DNA of 53,657 nt, taken from NCBI GenBank assembly GCA_029978325.1, contig JAPOJR010000005.1, positions 1 through 53,657 on the forward strand, written 5' to 3'. The stretch is from Alphaproteobacteria bacterium. GTDB lineage: Bacteria > Pseudomonadota > Alphaproteobacteria > Bin95. The position numbers and the translations under genes were made by a program. Below, one piece after another: positions 25,592-33,910 of this stretch. Every line of letters begins with the position of its first letter. The stretch's first letter is position 1. Under the pieces are notes generated by a model. The model saw nothing but the letters and a program-made list of their open reading frames with translations, was not told the DNA's origin and did no database searches.

Positions 25592-26179
25592 CTATCCGCC
25601 GACGAAGGTCAGGGTCCAGCGGCCACCGGCCCGCTCGAACTTCAGCGGCGTTGCGTTGCCGACAGCGCCTTCCGGCAGGTCGGTGTCGAGGCCGGCGGCG
25701 ATCACCCGCAGGTTGCCGCCGTGGGCGACCACTGCCGGAACGCCGCCGGCGGCACAGATTTCCTGTAAGCCTGTGCGCGTGCGGTCGATGAAAGTCTGCA
25801 TGCTCTCGCCGCCTGCGGGATGCTTGGCCCAATCGAGGTCATGGTTGGAATTGCCCATCCATTCGCCGAACCGGCGCTCCACGATATTCAGATTGACGGA
25901 CAAATGCGTATGCGTGGCGCGCGCGACCGCCTGACCGGTTTGGAAAGCGCGCATAAAAACGCTGGCGACGGTGCGATCCACCGGCTCATTCTGCATCAAC
26001 TGGCCAGCGCGCCACGCCTGCGCCATGCCGGCGGTGTTCAGCGGCGCCGTCGGGAACTGGATGATGCCGCCGGCATTGCCCGCGGTTTCGCCATGGCGGA
26101 CGAAATAGAACAGGTCGACCGGCAGTTCCAGCCGCTCGCGTCCGGCGACCTCCATCATCAGATCGAGATTGATGCTCAT
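25592..26179 (-). CDS. Histidine phosphatase family protein
   Basis: A 195-residue phosphoglycerate mutase-like phosphatase. The catalytic His29 lies in VRHGET, with Arg77 in the following MRAFQTG block, Glu101 in VERRFGEWMG and the second His153 in VVAHGGN. Members dephosphorylate sugar phosphates, nucleotides or cofactor precursors through phosphohistidine; this one cannot be assigned further. GGAAG precedes the ATG. It follows the Rieske gene by 41 bp on the same strand and may be the last gene of the ygfZ-Rieske transcript. Confidence 0.87.
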   Translation of the reverse strand: MSINLDLMMEVAGRERLELPVDLFYFVRHGETAGNAGGIIQFPTAPLNTAGMAQAWRAGQLMQNEPVDRTVASVFMRAFQTGQAVARATHTHLSVNLNIVERRFGEWMGNSNHDLDWAKHPAGGESMQTFIDRTRTGLQEICAAGGVPAVVAHGGNLRVIAAGLDTDLPEGAVGNATPLKFERAGGRWTLTFVGG

Positions 26180-26220
26180 CGACGACTTCCCTCTTCAGGC
26201 GTCAGCAGTAATTCGTGGCC

Positions 26221-27282
26221 CTAGCTTTGCCACCGCAAGACGCGGGCGTCGACCGGGTTTTTGAAGGCGCGGCCTTCGGCCCTGGCCTGCTGCCATTCGC
26301 GCTTCAGCCGGTAATACCATTTCGCCTGCACATCGGCATCGTTGATCAGCATCAGGTCGGGCATATCGGCCAGCCCCTCCGCCTGCATCGCAACCACATC
26401 GCGATCCTGGCCCAGGAAGGTCCGGGCGAAATACGGCAGCACCGGCCGCATCAGATTGAGCCAGGGCCAGGTCCAATAGATGGCGTGGTGCACCATGGTC
26501 TGGTGCTCATCCACCGGGGTAACGGCGGTAATGCCGACATAGTGCTGCGCGGCCTTGCCTGCGCGGTCCATCTGGACGTGCTCGATCCGCACACCCGGCA
26601 GGCTGAAGGCGATTTCCGTCGTAACTTCACCGCGCAGGATTTTATAGGCGGCAGAGTTCGAAGACGGCTTGTGCCGCACCATGGTGAAACCCAGGGGCGA
26701 CGGCGCGAACGCTTTTTGCTTGGCATGGATCGACTTCGGGGCGCGCCACCACCAGGCGCGGTGAACGAATGGTCCATGCGCCGGGTCCATCAGGCCAATG
26801 ACGGCATGGTCGATGCCGCAGGGAAACAGCATGCTCTCCACATGCCGGGGACGGGCGCTGGCGGGCAGGGCGGGCAGTGCCGGCGGCTCTGGTGCGTCGG
26901 CATTGGGAGCGGTCTGGGCGACCGCAGGCTCTGCCATATAGACCCAGATCAGGCCATGTTGCTCACGCACCGGATAGGCGCGGACGCGAATGCGCTCGGT
27001 CTCGAAGCCTTGCTCGGGCACCAGGCTGGGAATGGCGGTGCAGCGGCCATCCGCTGCAAAACGCCAGCCATGGTAGGGACATTCGATGGCGCCCTCGACC
27101 ATCCGGCCTTTCGACAGCGGCACGCCGCGGTGCGGGCAAAGATCGCGGAGCGCGAATACAGCTCCAGTGGCGGCATCCCTGCCAAAAACCAGCGGTTGCC
27201 CGGCCAGGCGCTTGTGGATCATCCTGCCCCGCGCCAGATCGCGGGCCGGCATGGCCATGTACCAAAGATCGGTTAACGCCAT
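26221..27282 (-). CDS. Rieske ring-hydroxylating oxygenase, alpha subunit
   Basis: A 353-residue non-heme iron oxygenase with an N-terminal Rieske domain: Cys49/His51 (CPHRG) and Cys68/His71 (CPYHGW) hold the 2Fe-2S cluster. A catalytic domain follows, with the candidate mononuclear iron ligands in the DHAVIGLMDPAHGPFVH block. It resembles the VanA/PobA-like oxygenases that O-demethylate or hydroxylate aromatic or steroid substrates with a separate reductase, which is not present here. Start MALTDLWYM is typical; the open frame beyond it overlaps ygfZ and is rejected. It follows ygfZ by 8 bp. Confidence 0.87.
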   Translation of the reverse strand: MALTDLWYMAMPARDLARGRMIHKRLAGQPLVFGRDAATGAVFALRDLCPHRGVPLSKGRMVEGAIECPYHGWRFAADGRCTAIPSLVPEQGFETERIRVRAYPVREQHGLIWVYMAEPAVAQTAPNADAPEPPALPALPASARPRHVESMLFPCGIDHAVIGLMDPAHGPFVHRAWWWRAPKSIHAKQKAFAPSPLGFTMVRHKPSSNSAAYKILRGEVTTEIAFSLPGVRIEHVQMDRAGKAAQHYVGITAVTPVDEHQTMVHHAIYWTWPWLNLMRPVLPYFARTFLGQDRDVVAMQAEGLADMPDLMLINDADVQAKWYYRLKREWQQARAEGRAFKNPVDARVLRWQS

Positions 27283-27290
27283 CGTCCCGG

Positions 27291-28166
27291 CTATTCCGCT
27301 GCCGCATCTGCCGGGCCGGTGGACAGGGCGCTGTTCCACCAGCCGGGCCGGGTCGGCGTCAGCACGGCATCGCCGCACACCAGCGGAGCGGCGCCATCCA
27401 ATGCGTCGAGCTTGAGCATGGCAAGGCCGACGCCATCGCCGGCAGACCGCAGGTCGCCGACGTCCCGGCCATCCTGCAGGATCTTTCGTTCACCGGAGCC
27501 TGGCTCGCCACTCAGCGACACTGGCGTCAGCCGCCGGCGCACCAACCCCCGGTATTTCGTGCGGGCGGTGACCTCCTGGCCGACATAGCAGCCCTTGCGC
27601 CAATCGATGCCGGAGAGTTCGTCAAAGCCGCTTTCCAGCAAAAAAGATCTGTCGGACAGCAGGTCATCTGGGCTGGCGCCGACGCCCAGCGACCGGCGCA
27701 ACCGCTCATATGTGGCATGGGGTGTGACAGCGGCGGCCGGCACTAACGGTTCGCCGGCCGGCACCAGCGCCCTAATCCCCAGTGTGGCCAGCCGCGGGTC
27801 CGGATATGCGAGCGCCGTCGCAGGCAGCATGACCTCCGCTGCGCCTTCGCCCCAAATCAGGGCAGTGCGCCAAAGGTCGGTTTCGTCAGCCAGGTTGACC
27901 TTGGCGCGCAGCTTGTAACGTTTCAGGCGCAGCAACAGGTCGGCCCGGCTATTGCCATCGCAGTCGAGAAGGAAGCCGTCGGCCAGCCTCAGCACAAAGA
28001 AATCGTGGAGAAACTTGCCTTGAGGCGTTAGGAGTGCAGCATAGATCGCCGCCTCCGGCTTTGCCTTCGTGACGTCATTGGAAATCAAGCCTTGCAGGAA
28101 GTCTTCCGCATCCGCGCCGGCGACGCGCACAATTCCGCGGCCTTCCGCCCAGGTCCACTCAGCCAT
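27291..28166 (-). CDS. ygfZ: YgfZ/GcvT-domain folate-binding protein
   Basis: A 291-residue protein of the tetrahydrofolate-dependent YgfZ family (mitochondrial IBA57), which assists maturation or repair of certain iron-sulfur enzymes. The diagnostic motif KGCYVGQEVTAR is present, and the N-terminal half resembles the GcvT folate fold. ATG 28166 has a near-perfect AAGGAGG; ten upstream codons are dropped. Its 8-bp spacing from a Rieske oxygenase is suggestive, since that enzyme needs an iron-sulfur cluster. Confidence 0.9.
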   Translation of the reverse strand: MAEWTWAEGRGIVRVAGADAEDFLQGLISNDVTKAKPEAAIYAALLTPQGKFLHDFFVLRLADGFLLDCDGNSRADLLLRLKRYKLRAKVNLADETDLWRTALIWGEGAAEVMLPATALAYPDPRLATLGIRALVPAGEPLVPAAAVTPHATYERLRRSLGVGASPDDLLSDRSFLLESGFDELSGIDWRKGCYVGQEVTARTKYRGLVRRRLTPVSLSGEPGSGERKILQDGRDVGDLRSAGDGVGLAMLKLDALDGAAPLVCGDAVLTPTRPGWWNSALSTGPADAAAE

Positions 28167-28240
28167 ACCGTCCTCCTTCAGGAGCATTGTCCGCAATATA
28201 GGGATGTTTCAGGGTTTCGCCAGCGTCGGGTCGTCTGCCG

Positions 28241-29269
28241 ATGCGCTTGATGCAGGTGATGGCAGGCGGACCCCAGGGGGGCGCCGAGGGTTTCTATGAA
28301 CGGCTTGCCCTGGCATTGCGCGGGCCAGATATCGAACAGTTGCTGGCGTTCCGGCGCGATCCCGGCCGGGCCGCCCGGTTGCGGCAGGCGGGTATGGCGA
28401 TTTCGGAGCACGCCTTTGGCGGCGCCTTGGACATGCTGACGCCCTGGCAATTGCGTAAGGTGGCAGCGAAGTTCCGGCCGGACGTAACGATTTCTTGGAT
28501 GAACCGAGGCTCCCGCATGGCGCCAGATCAACCGGGCGTGCTGGCCGGGCGGCTCGACGGCTATTACAAACTGAAGAATTTCCGGCGCTGCCAGCACCTG
28601 ATCGGCATAACGCCTGGGATTTGCGACTACGCGATCAACGCCGGCTGGCCGCGTGAGCGGGTGCATCTGATCCCGAACTTTGTCGCGGGCGATCTGCAGG
28701 CGACTCCGCAACCGCGTGGGGATCTGGATACGCCCGAGGGCGCGCCGTTGCTGTTGGCGCTGGGGCGGTTGCATCCGGTCAAGGGCTATGACGTGTTGTT
28801 GCGGGCGTTGGCCGATGTGCCAGATGCTTACCTTTGGATTGCCGGCGAGGGTGCGGAGGCAACGAGGCTTGGCCGCCTGGCCGAGGACCTTAATGTCTCA
28901 GCCAGGGTGCGCTGGCTGGGGTGGCGGCAGGATGTTGGTTCTCTGTTCCGCGCGGCGGACTTGTGTGTCAGCTCATCCCGCTTTGAATCCTTCGGCCATG
29001 TCATCGCCGAAGCGTGGGCGCATCACAAGCCGATTGTATCGACCGACGTAGTCGGACCTGCGGGTACCATCCACCATGGAGCCGATGGCTTGCTGGTGCC
29101 GAAAGACAATCCTGGCGCGCTAGCAGACGCCATCAAGACACTGATCGCGGACCCGCAGCGGGCGGCAGCTATGGCCGATGCGGGCCGGGACACGTTCCTT
29201 GCGCACTATAGCGAGCCGGTCGTGGTATCCCGGTATCGCGCGTTTTTCGATGCGGTCGCCGGGCGCTAG
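28241..29269 (+). CDS. Glycosyltransferase family 4 protein
   Basis: A 342-residue GT-B fold enzyme. The N-terminal MAGGPQGGAEGFYERLA is the acceptor-side glycine loop. The C-terminal half has LLALGRLHPVKGYDVLL, and SSSRFESFGHVIAEAWAHHKPIV carries the E-x7-E motif that binds the sugar nucleotide. It probably transfers a hexose in lipopolysaccharide or exopolysaccharide assembly. The neighbouring pagL, convergent with a 4-bp overlap at the stops, also acts on lipid A, so both may shape the cell envelope. Ribosome site is weak. Confidence 0.88.
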   Translation: MRLMQVMAGGPQGGAEGFYERLALALRGPDIEQLLAFRRDPGRAARLRQAGMAISEHAFGGALDMLTPWQLRKVAAKFRPDVTISWMNRGSRMAPDQPGVLAGRLDGYYKLKNFRRCQHLIGITPGICDYAINAGWPRERVHLIPNFVAGDLQATPQPRGDLDTPEGAPLLLALGRLHPVKGYDVLLRALADVPDAYLWIAGEGAEATRLGRLAEDLNVSARVRWLGWRQDVGSLFRAADLCVSSSRFESFGHVIAEAWAHHKPIVSTDVVGPAGTIHHGADGLLVPKDNPGALADAIKTLIADPQRAAAMADAGRDTFLAHYSEPVVVSRYRAFFDAVAGR

Positions 29270-29772
29270 AACAACTTATCGAGCGGCACCGAATAAGTGA
29301 TCGTGGCGATCTCTGTGCCTGGGTTCCGGTCGTCGAGACCGGCGTTCGAGAGATGGTGGAATGTCAGGCCGACTTGCGACTTGTTCGGAAATTCGTATGC
29401 CAGCTCCAAACCGGAGCGGAATTCGATGACGTGGCCCAGGTCGATATCATCGCCCTGGCCATAGGCGCCCACTGCGGTATTGGCGCGAAAGAGCACTTGT
29501 GAGAGCAAGCGGAACTCCACCCCAAATCCGGCATAACCATATACGGCGCCGCGATGGGTGACATAGCCGCCGACATGCGGATAGACCTTCCAAACCAATG
29601 GCGCGCCGCGGTATTCCACGCCGAATTCCGCGCTGCGCTTGCCCGTGACGACGCCGGCAACGCCGGCATTGATCGCGACATAGTCATCCGCCGCAACCGC
29701 AGGAGTGGCTGTCAAAGCCGCGTGCGTCAGGGCGACTGCTGCTGCAGCGATGGGGAGGGATTTCAGGACCAT
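29266..29772 (-). CDS. pagL: Lipid A 3-O-deacylase (PagL family)
   Basis: A 168-residue outer-membrane beta-barrel with signal peptide cleaved near AVA-AD (residue 28). His140, Ser142 (HHLSNAG) and Glu154 (PGTE) match the PagL His-x-Ser plus Glu triad, with the same 12-residue spacing as in Pseudomonas PagL. It ends in Phe (DKLF), typical of outer membrane barrels. It removes the 3-linked acyl chain from lipid A. Its first codons overlap the end of pip by 10 bp, so they are translated from one mRNA; there is no functional reason known for this pairing. Confidence 0.88.
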   Translation of the reverse strand: MVLKSLPIAAAAVALTHAALTATPAVAADDYVAINAGVAGVVTGKRSAEFGVEYRGAPLVWKVYPHVGGYVTHRGAVYGYAGFGVEFRLLSQVLFRANTAVGAYGQGDDIDLGHVIEFRSGLELAYEFPNKSQVGLTFHHLSNAGLDDRNPGTEIATITYSVPLDKLF

Positions 29773-30761
29773 AGCAGCCTCTCTGGCAGAACGAATTGTC
29801 CAAAATAATCCGCCGCCCGCACCAGGGCAGCGCGCACACCCGGCTCCAATGCCGAATGCCCAGCATCTTCAATCATTTCCAACGTAGCACCTGGCCAAGC
29901 ATTAACCAACCGTTGTGCAGTCGCGGGCGGGCAAATGATGTCGTAACGCCCCTGTACAACATAGCAAGGCAAATGCGCAATGCGTCCGACGTTTGCAATC
30001 AGTTGATCGGACTGCAAAAAGCAATCATGCCGGAAATAGTGCGCCTCTAGTCGGGCGACCGCCACGGCAAAGCGGTTCGAGGCCAACCGGGAATCGGTGC
30101 CGCGCGCGCGCAACGACGCGCAACTGCTCTCATAGGAAGCCCAGGCGTGTCCGGCGGGTTGATGCACCCTCGGATCGGGATTGTTGAGCCGGCGCCAATA
30201 GGCGGAAAGGATGTCGCTTTGCTCCTCTTCCGGAATCAGCGCGCGAAATGCGGCTCCTGCTTCGGGGAAGAATTGCTCCATGCCAGTCATGAACCAGTCG
30301 ATTTCCGGCCTTGTGCCGGTAAATATGCCGCGCAAGATGAAGCCCAGGCATCGATCCGGATGCGCCTCGCCATAGGCAAGCGCCAATGTGCTGCCCCACG
30401 AGCCGCCGAACATTACCCAGCGCTCGATACCCCGTGCCCGCCGCAATATTTCCAGATCGGCGATCAGATGCTGGGTCGTGTTCGCCTCGATACAGGCCGA
30501 TGGCCGCGATCGGCCTGAGCCGCGTTGGTCGACCAGGACGACCCGCCAGACCCGCGGGTTAAAAAAGCGGCGGTAGGCGGCGACACACCCGGCGCCGGGG
30601 CCGCCATGTAAAAACACCACCGGTATCCCATCCGGGTTGCCACATTCGCTCCAATACAAGGTGTGGCCATCACCGACATCGAGCCATCCGTCTGTATAGG
30701 GGTCGACCGGAGGGTAGAGTTCACGCCGGGACGTGCCAACAAGTGCTAGGTCGGGGCTCAA
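29763..30761 (-). CDS. pip: Proline iminopeptidase
   Basis: A 332-residue alpha/beta hydrolase of peptidase family S33 that removes N-terminal proline from peptides. RRELYPPVDPY (12-22) and GDGHTLYW are family hallmarks; HGGPGAG (52-58) forms the oxyanion hole; the nucleophile is Ser121 in GGSWGS; GRYDIICP and DAGHS carry the Asp and His. It starts with TTG at 30761, with GGAA nine bases upstream; no ATG lies near the expected N-terminus. Divergent from the SNase gene by 70 bp. Confidence 0.93.
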   Translation of the reverse strand: MSPDLALVGTSRRELYPPVDPYTDGWLDVGDGHTLYWSECGNPDGIPVVFLHGGPGAGCVAAYRRFFNPRVWRVVLVDQRGSGRSRPSACIEANTTQHLIADLEILRRARGIERWVMFGGSWGSTLALAYGEAHPDRCLGFILRGIFTGTRPEIDWFMTGMEQFFPEAGAAFRALIPEEEQSDILSAYWRRLNNPDPRVHQPAGHAWASYESSCASLRARGTDSRLASNRFAVAVARLEAHYFRHDCFLQSDQLIANVGRIAHLPCYVVQGRYDIICPPATAQRLVNAWPGATLEMIEDAGHSALEPGVRAALVRAADYFGQFVLPERLLWS

Positions 30762-30831
30762 AGCAAATTTCCAGGAATGTTAAAGGCAGACGTGCTTTGT
30801 AGCGGCACTGTCATAAACGTATACTGGTTCC

Positions 30832-31611
30832 ATGAAATGGCCAACTGTCCTCATCGCGCTGGCATTGCCTATCCTATGGTTTTTGGAAAGCGCAGGCGCC
30901 GTCGACGACCCCTGGCGGGCAGTCCTGTCAGACCCTGAGCCGCAGGCCGTCGGGCTGGAGGCCGTTGTCGATGCGGAAACCCTGCGATTGGGCGACGGGC
31001 GACTGGTCAGGGTCTCCGGGCTCTATGGTCCGGCGGAAGCCGCCGTTTCCGCCATTGCCTCGTCAGCGGGCGGCCGGTCGGTTCGGCTATACAATCCAGC
31101 GACAACGCGGGACCGGCAGGGGCGGCTTTCGGCTCAGATCGTCGTGGTCGGACCGGCTGGACAGCCGTCGCTTTGGCTTCAGGGGGAATTGTTGCGGGCG
31201 GGGCAGGCGTTCTTTTACCCTGCCCATCCCATGGCCGATGCACCGGCGCAGGCGATGCTGGCGCTCGAAAGCGAAGCCAGGCGCGAAGCGCGCGGGCTGT
31301 GGGCGGACGCTGCGAACCGGGTGCAAGACGCCCGCACGCCGGCGACGATCCATCCCGGCTTTCGCCTTGTCGAGGGCGTCGTGCAGGGCGTTGGCGAAAG
31401 CAGGCACAGCTTGTTCGTGAACTTCGGCCCAGATTACCGCAAAGATTTTACTATTGTCGTGCAACGCAGCGACCGCGAAGGCTTTGCGGGCGGCTTGCGG
31501 ACGATTCGGGCGCTGCAAGGCCGCCACATCCGGGTCAGGGGCCTGGTGTTTCAGCAGGGCGGGCCGGCGATCAGGGCGATGCACCAGCAGGTGATAGAGA
31601 TCCTGGATTAG
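30832..31611 (+). CDS. Secreted thermonuclease (SNase)-like protein
   Basis: A 259-residue protein with signal peptide (residues 1-23, AGA-VDD). The SNase OB-fold blocks are recognisable: VVDAETLRLGDGRLVRVSGL (45-64), RDRQGRLSAQIVV, and ESEARREARGLW with the Glu/Arg pair. Some catalytic residues differ from staphylococcal nuclease, so activity is uncertain. An extra ~80-residue C-terminal domain (from about 178, FRLVEGVVQGVGES) resembles a second OB-like module seen in alphaproteobacterial relatives. Convergent with msrB, with a strong hairpin between them. Confidence 0.82.
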   Translation: MKWPTVLIALALPILWFLESAGAVDDPWRAVLSDPEPQAVGLEAVVDAETLRLGDGRLVRVSGLYGPAEAAVSAIASSAGGRSVRLYNPATTRDRQGRLSAQIVVVGPAGQPSLWLQGELLRAGQAFFYPAHPMADAPAQAMLALESEARREARGLWADAANRVQDARTPATIHPGFRLVEGVVQGVGESRHSLFVNFGPDYRKDFTIVVQRSDREGFAGGLRTIRALQGRHIRVRGLVFQQGGPAIRAMHQQVIEILD

Positions 31612-31617
31612 AGCACG

Positions 31618-31645
31618 CCCGATCAAATGGACTCAATTGATCGGG
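31618..31645. terminator. Bidirectional hairpin between SNase-like gene and msrB
   Basis: CCCGATCAA (31618-31626) and TTGATCGGG (31637-31645) form a perfect 9-bp stem with a 10-nt loop midway between convergent stop codons. U tracts are poor on both sides. Confidence 0.5.
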
Positions 31646-31684
31646 ACAGATGCCTTAATCGCAATGCGAAACTCTGTGCTGTCT

Positions 31685-32083
31685 CTAACTCTTGGGCTTC
31701 AGGTTCAGCGACAGCGAGTTCATGCAATACCGGTCGCCGGTCGGTTGCGGCCCGTCCGGGAATTTGTGGCCAAGATGGGCGTCGCATTTGGAACAACGCA
31801 CCTCGGTCCGCACCATGCCATAGCTGGTGTCGGTGTATTCGGTCACGCGGTCCGGGCTGATCGGTTGCCAATAGGACGGCCAGCCGGAGCCGCTTTCATA
31901 CTTGGTCTTGGAGTCGAACAACTCCTGTCCGCAACAGATGCAGGCATAGATGCCAGGTCGCTTTTCGTCGTTGTATACGCCGGTCCAGGCGCGCTCGGTG
32001 CCATGCTGGCGGGTGACGGCATAGACGTCCGGGTCCAGGATTTTGCGCCACTCGGCGTCGGACTTAATGACTTTATCGCTCAT
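31685..32083 (-). CDS. msrB: Peptide methionine (R)-S-oxide reductase
   Basis: A 132-residue MsrB with the four zinc ligands Cys48, Cys51, Cys97 and Cys100, the substrate-binding GSGWPSYW (65-72), HLGHKFPDGP, and the catalytic Cys120 in RYCMNS. It reduces the R epimer of methionine sulfoxide and uses thioredoxin. The true start MSDKVIK at 32083 overlaps the preceding gene's stop as ATGA; 55 upstream codons of open frame belong to that gene in another frame. Confidence 0.96.
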   Translation of the reverse strand: MSDKVIKSDAEWRKILDPDVYAVTRQHGTERAWTGVYNDEKRPGIYACICCGQELFDSKTKYESGSGWPSYWQPISPDRVTEYTDTSYGMVRTEVRCSKCDAHLGHKFPDGPQPTGDRYCMNSLSLNLKPKS

Positions 32084-32964
32084 GCGGGCAATGCCTCCTC
32101 CGGCATACGGGTTTGCGGCACGATGTGCAGGTCTGGAGATAGCCTGACGGTCGTCCGTTTCAAGAGCCGCGGCCGGGTCGGGTCCAGGTGTCCGCGGCGG
32201 TGCAAGGTAAAGCCGTTGTCCCACATCACCAGGTCGCCCATGCGCCATTCATGCCGATAGACGAATGGCGGCTGGGTGGCGTGTTCCTGCAACTCCTGGA
32301 TTAGGGCGCGGCCTTCGGCCTGTGGCAGGCCCTCGATGCCGGGCATGGTGCCGGGATCGAGGTACAGCGCCCCCCAGCCTTCCTTCGGATGCTGGTGCAC
32401 CAGCGGGTGCAGGACGTCTGGCGATTTGGCACGGGCCTTGGCCGATGCCTCGGGACTTTCGTCATAGGCCGCGGAGCGGTGCGCATAGCTGAACACGCCC
32501 CAGGCGCGGTCCGCCAGCGATTTCAGCATCGGCGGCAGGGTGGCGTAGGCAAGGCGCAGGTTGGCGAACTCCGTCGCGCCGTGGTCTTTGGGGATTTCAA
32601 CGCCGTAGAGGAACGAGCCCGTGGCCGGGTTCTTTTGGTAGGACTGGTCCGAATGCCAGGTTATCTCGCCCGCGCCCAGGCCGCCGATGGCGGTGCCGTT
32701 CCGATCCAGCAGGTTGGAGATATAGATCACCTCCGGCCGCTGCTTCGATGCCCAATCCTCGCGTACGATCCGGTCGGGCTCGCCAAAGGCTTCGGAAAAC
32801 CGGACGAGGGCGTCTTCCTCTAACAACTGGCCGCGAAAGACGAGAACGCCGTGCTGCGACCATGCCTGTTGCAGGGTGCGCGCGGTTTCGGGGGAGAGGG
32901 GCTGCGAGCAGTCGATGCCGGTGACTTCATGGGCAAAACTGTCGGCAATGGGGAGGATTTGCAT
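32080..32964 (-). CDS. TauD/TfdA-family Fe(II)/2-oxoglutarate dioxygenase
   Basis: A 294-residue non-heme iron dioxygenase. Iron ligands His104 and Asp106 (WHSDQSY) and His255 (WDNGFTLHRRGH), and an Arg in the RLLKRTTV strand for 2-oxoglutarate, are visible. Relatives hydroxylate taurine, alkylsulfonates, 2,4-D or carnitine precursors; no transporter helps to choose. Start is taken at MQILPIAD (32964), though MYDRINP seven codons earlier is possible; neither has a clear ribosome site. It is translationally coupled to msrB, which suggests a sulfur or oxidation theme. Confidence 0.87.
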   Translation of the reverse strand: MQILPIADSFAHEVTGIDCSQPLSPETARTLQQAWSQHGVLVFRGQLLEEDALVRFSEAFGEPDRIVREDWASKQRPEVIYISNLLDRNGTAIGGLGAGEITWHSDQSYQKNPATGSFLYGVEIPKDHGATEFANLRLAYATLPPMLKSLADRAWGVFSYAHRSAAYDESPEASAKARAKSPDVLHPLVHQHPKEGWGALYLDPGTMPGIEGLPQAEGRALIQELQEHATQPPFVYRHEWRMGDLVMWDNGFTLHRRGHLDPTRPRLLKRTTVRLSPDLHIVPQTRMPEEALPA

Positions 32965-33010
32965 AGGGTTTATTCGATCATACAATGGTTGGCGTTCACC
33001 TTATTCTTGC

Positions 33011-33105
33011 CGTCATTGCGAGGAGCGCAGCGACGCGGCAACCCAGGGGCAACAGCTTGAGGCCCCTGGGTTGCTTCGTTGCCCTGCGGGCGCCTCACAA
33101 TGACG
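33011..33105. repeat. REP-like palindrome, family 1, copy B
   Basis: Shares CGTCATTGCGAGGAG at the left end with copy A at 22831, and ends in CACAATGACG. Inner arms GCAACCCAGGGGC (33038-33050) and GCCCCTGGGTTGC (33062-33074) pair perfectly. The outer arms have mismatches. It lies between the TauD-type gene and the alpha/beta hydrolase gene. Confidence 0.9.
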
Positions 33106-33127
33106 AGCGAGAGATGACGGCCATCGC

Positions 33128-33910
33128 TCACCCCTTCAAAAACCGGGCGACTGCGTTGGCGACTGCGTCAGGCCGGTCCAGTTCCGCCATGTGGCCAGCG
33201 CCGGCGATGGTCTCGACCGTGACGGAGCCGGAAATGCCGTCTCTCAGGGCGCCGGCATAAGCGGGCGGCTGCACCTTGTCCTTCTCGCCCCACAGCACCA
33301 ACGTCGGGCAGACGATCCGTCCGAGGCGCTTTTCCACATGGGTGGCGCTGTTCGGCCAAAGATAACGCGCTGAGGCCTCGCGCGCCCGCACCGTTTCAAT
33401 CGGCCATTCGACGGCATCAGCATTGCCGTGCGCTGCAATCAGCGCGTTGTAGGCGCCTTCCGTCTCGCACATCAGTGCATCGACTTTGTCGCCGCGTTGC
33501 GCCCAAGGGTCCGTTGGCGGGTTGGCGTCGTCATAGAGGCCGAACGGCGATTGCAGCACCAGCTTGCCGACGCTGTCGGGCCAGATCGCGGCAACCTCCA
33601 TGGCCAGCGCACCGCCGACCGATGCGCCCATAAGCGTGGCGCCGCGGCAGCCGGCAGCGGCGACCAGATCGTGCGTGGCCAGTGCGAATTCGAACAGCGA
33701 ATCCAACTGCAGGTGACCGCGGCCTCCCCCCGGGAAGCCCGGCAGGGAAATTGCGTTCACCTCGCAATGCGCAGCCAGTGCATCCAGCATGGGGATCCAC
33801 TTCGGCAGACCGGCGAAGCCGGCCAGATAGGCCAGTTTTGGGCCGGAGCCTTTGCGCCAAACTCGGGATTCGATGCCGTGGGCGCTGATTGTAGTCTCAG
33901 AATGATCCAT
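33128..33910 (-). CDS. Alpha/beta-fold hydrolase
   Basis: A 260-residue hydrolase with Ser96 in the nucleophile elbow GASVGG, and acid and base in WGEKDKV and GAGHMAELDRP. The usual HGxxG oxyanion motif is changed to LAGFAGLPKW, which is unusual. Its start shares one base with the stop of the upstream LLM flavoprotein gene (TAATG), so the two are co-translated. A two-step pathway is plausible: oxygenation by the flavoprotein, then hydrolysis of the ester or lactone. Confidence 0.85.
   Translation of the reverse strand: MDHSETTISAHGIESRVWRKGSGPKLAYLAGFAGLPKWIPMLDALAAHCEVNAISLPGFPGGGRGHLQLDSLFEFALATHDLVAAAGCRGATLMGASVGGALAMEVAAIWPDSVGKLVLQSPFGLYDDANPPTDPWAQRGDKVDALMCETEGAYNALIAAHGNADAVEWPIETVRAREASARYLWPNSATHVEKRLGRIVCPTLVLWGEKDKVQPPAYAGALRDGISGSVTVETIAGAGHMAELDRPDAVANAVARFLKG

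Noticed and set aside
26215..27276. 353-codon open frame on the plus strand
   Set aside because: Antisense to the Rieske oxygenase gene, which shows both cluster motifs.
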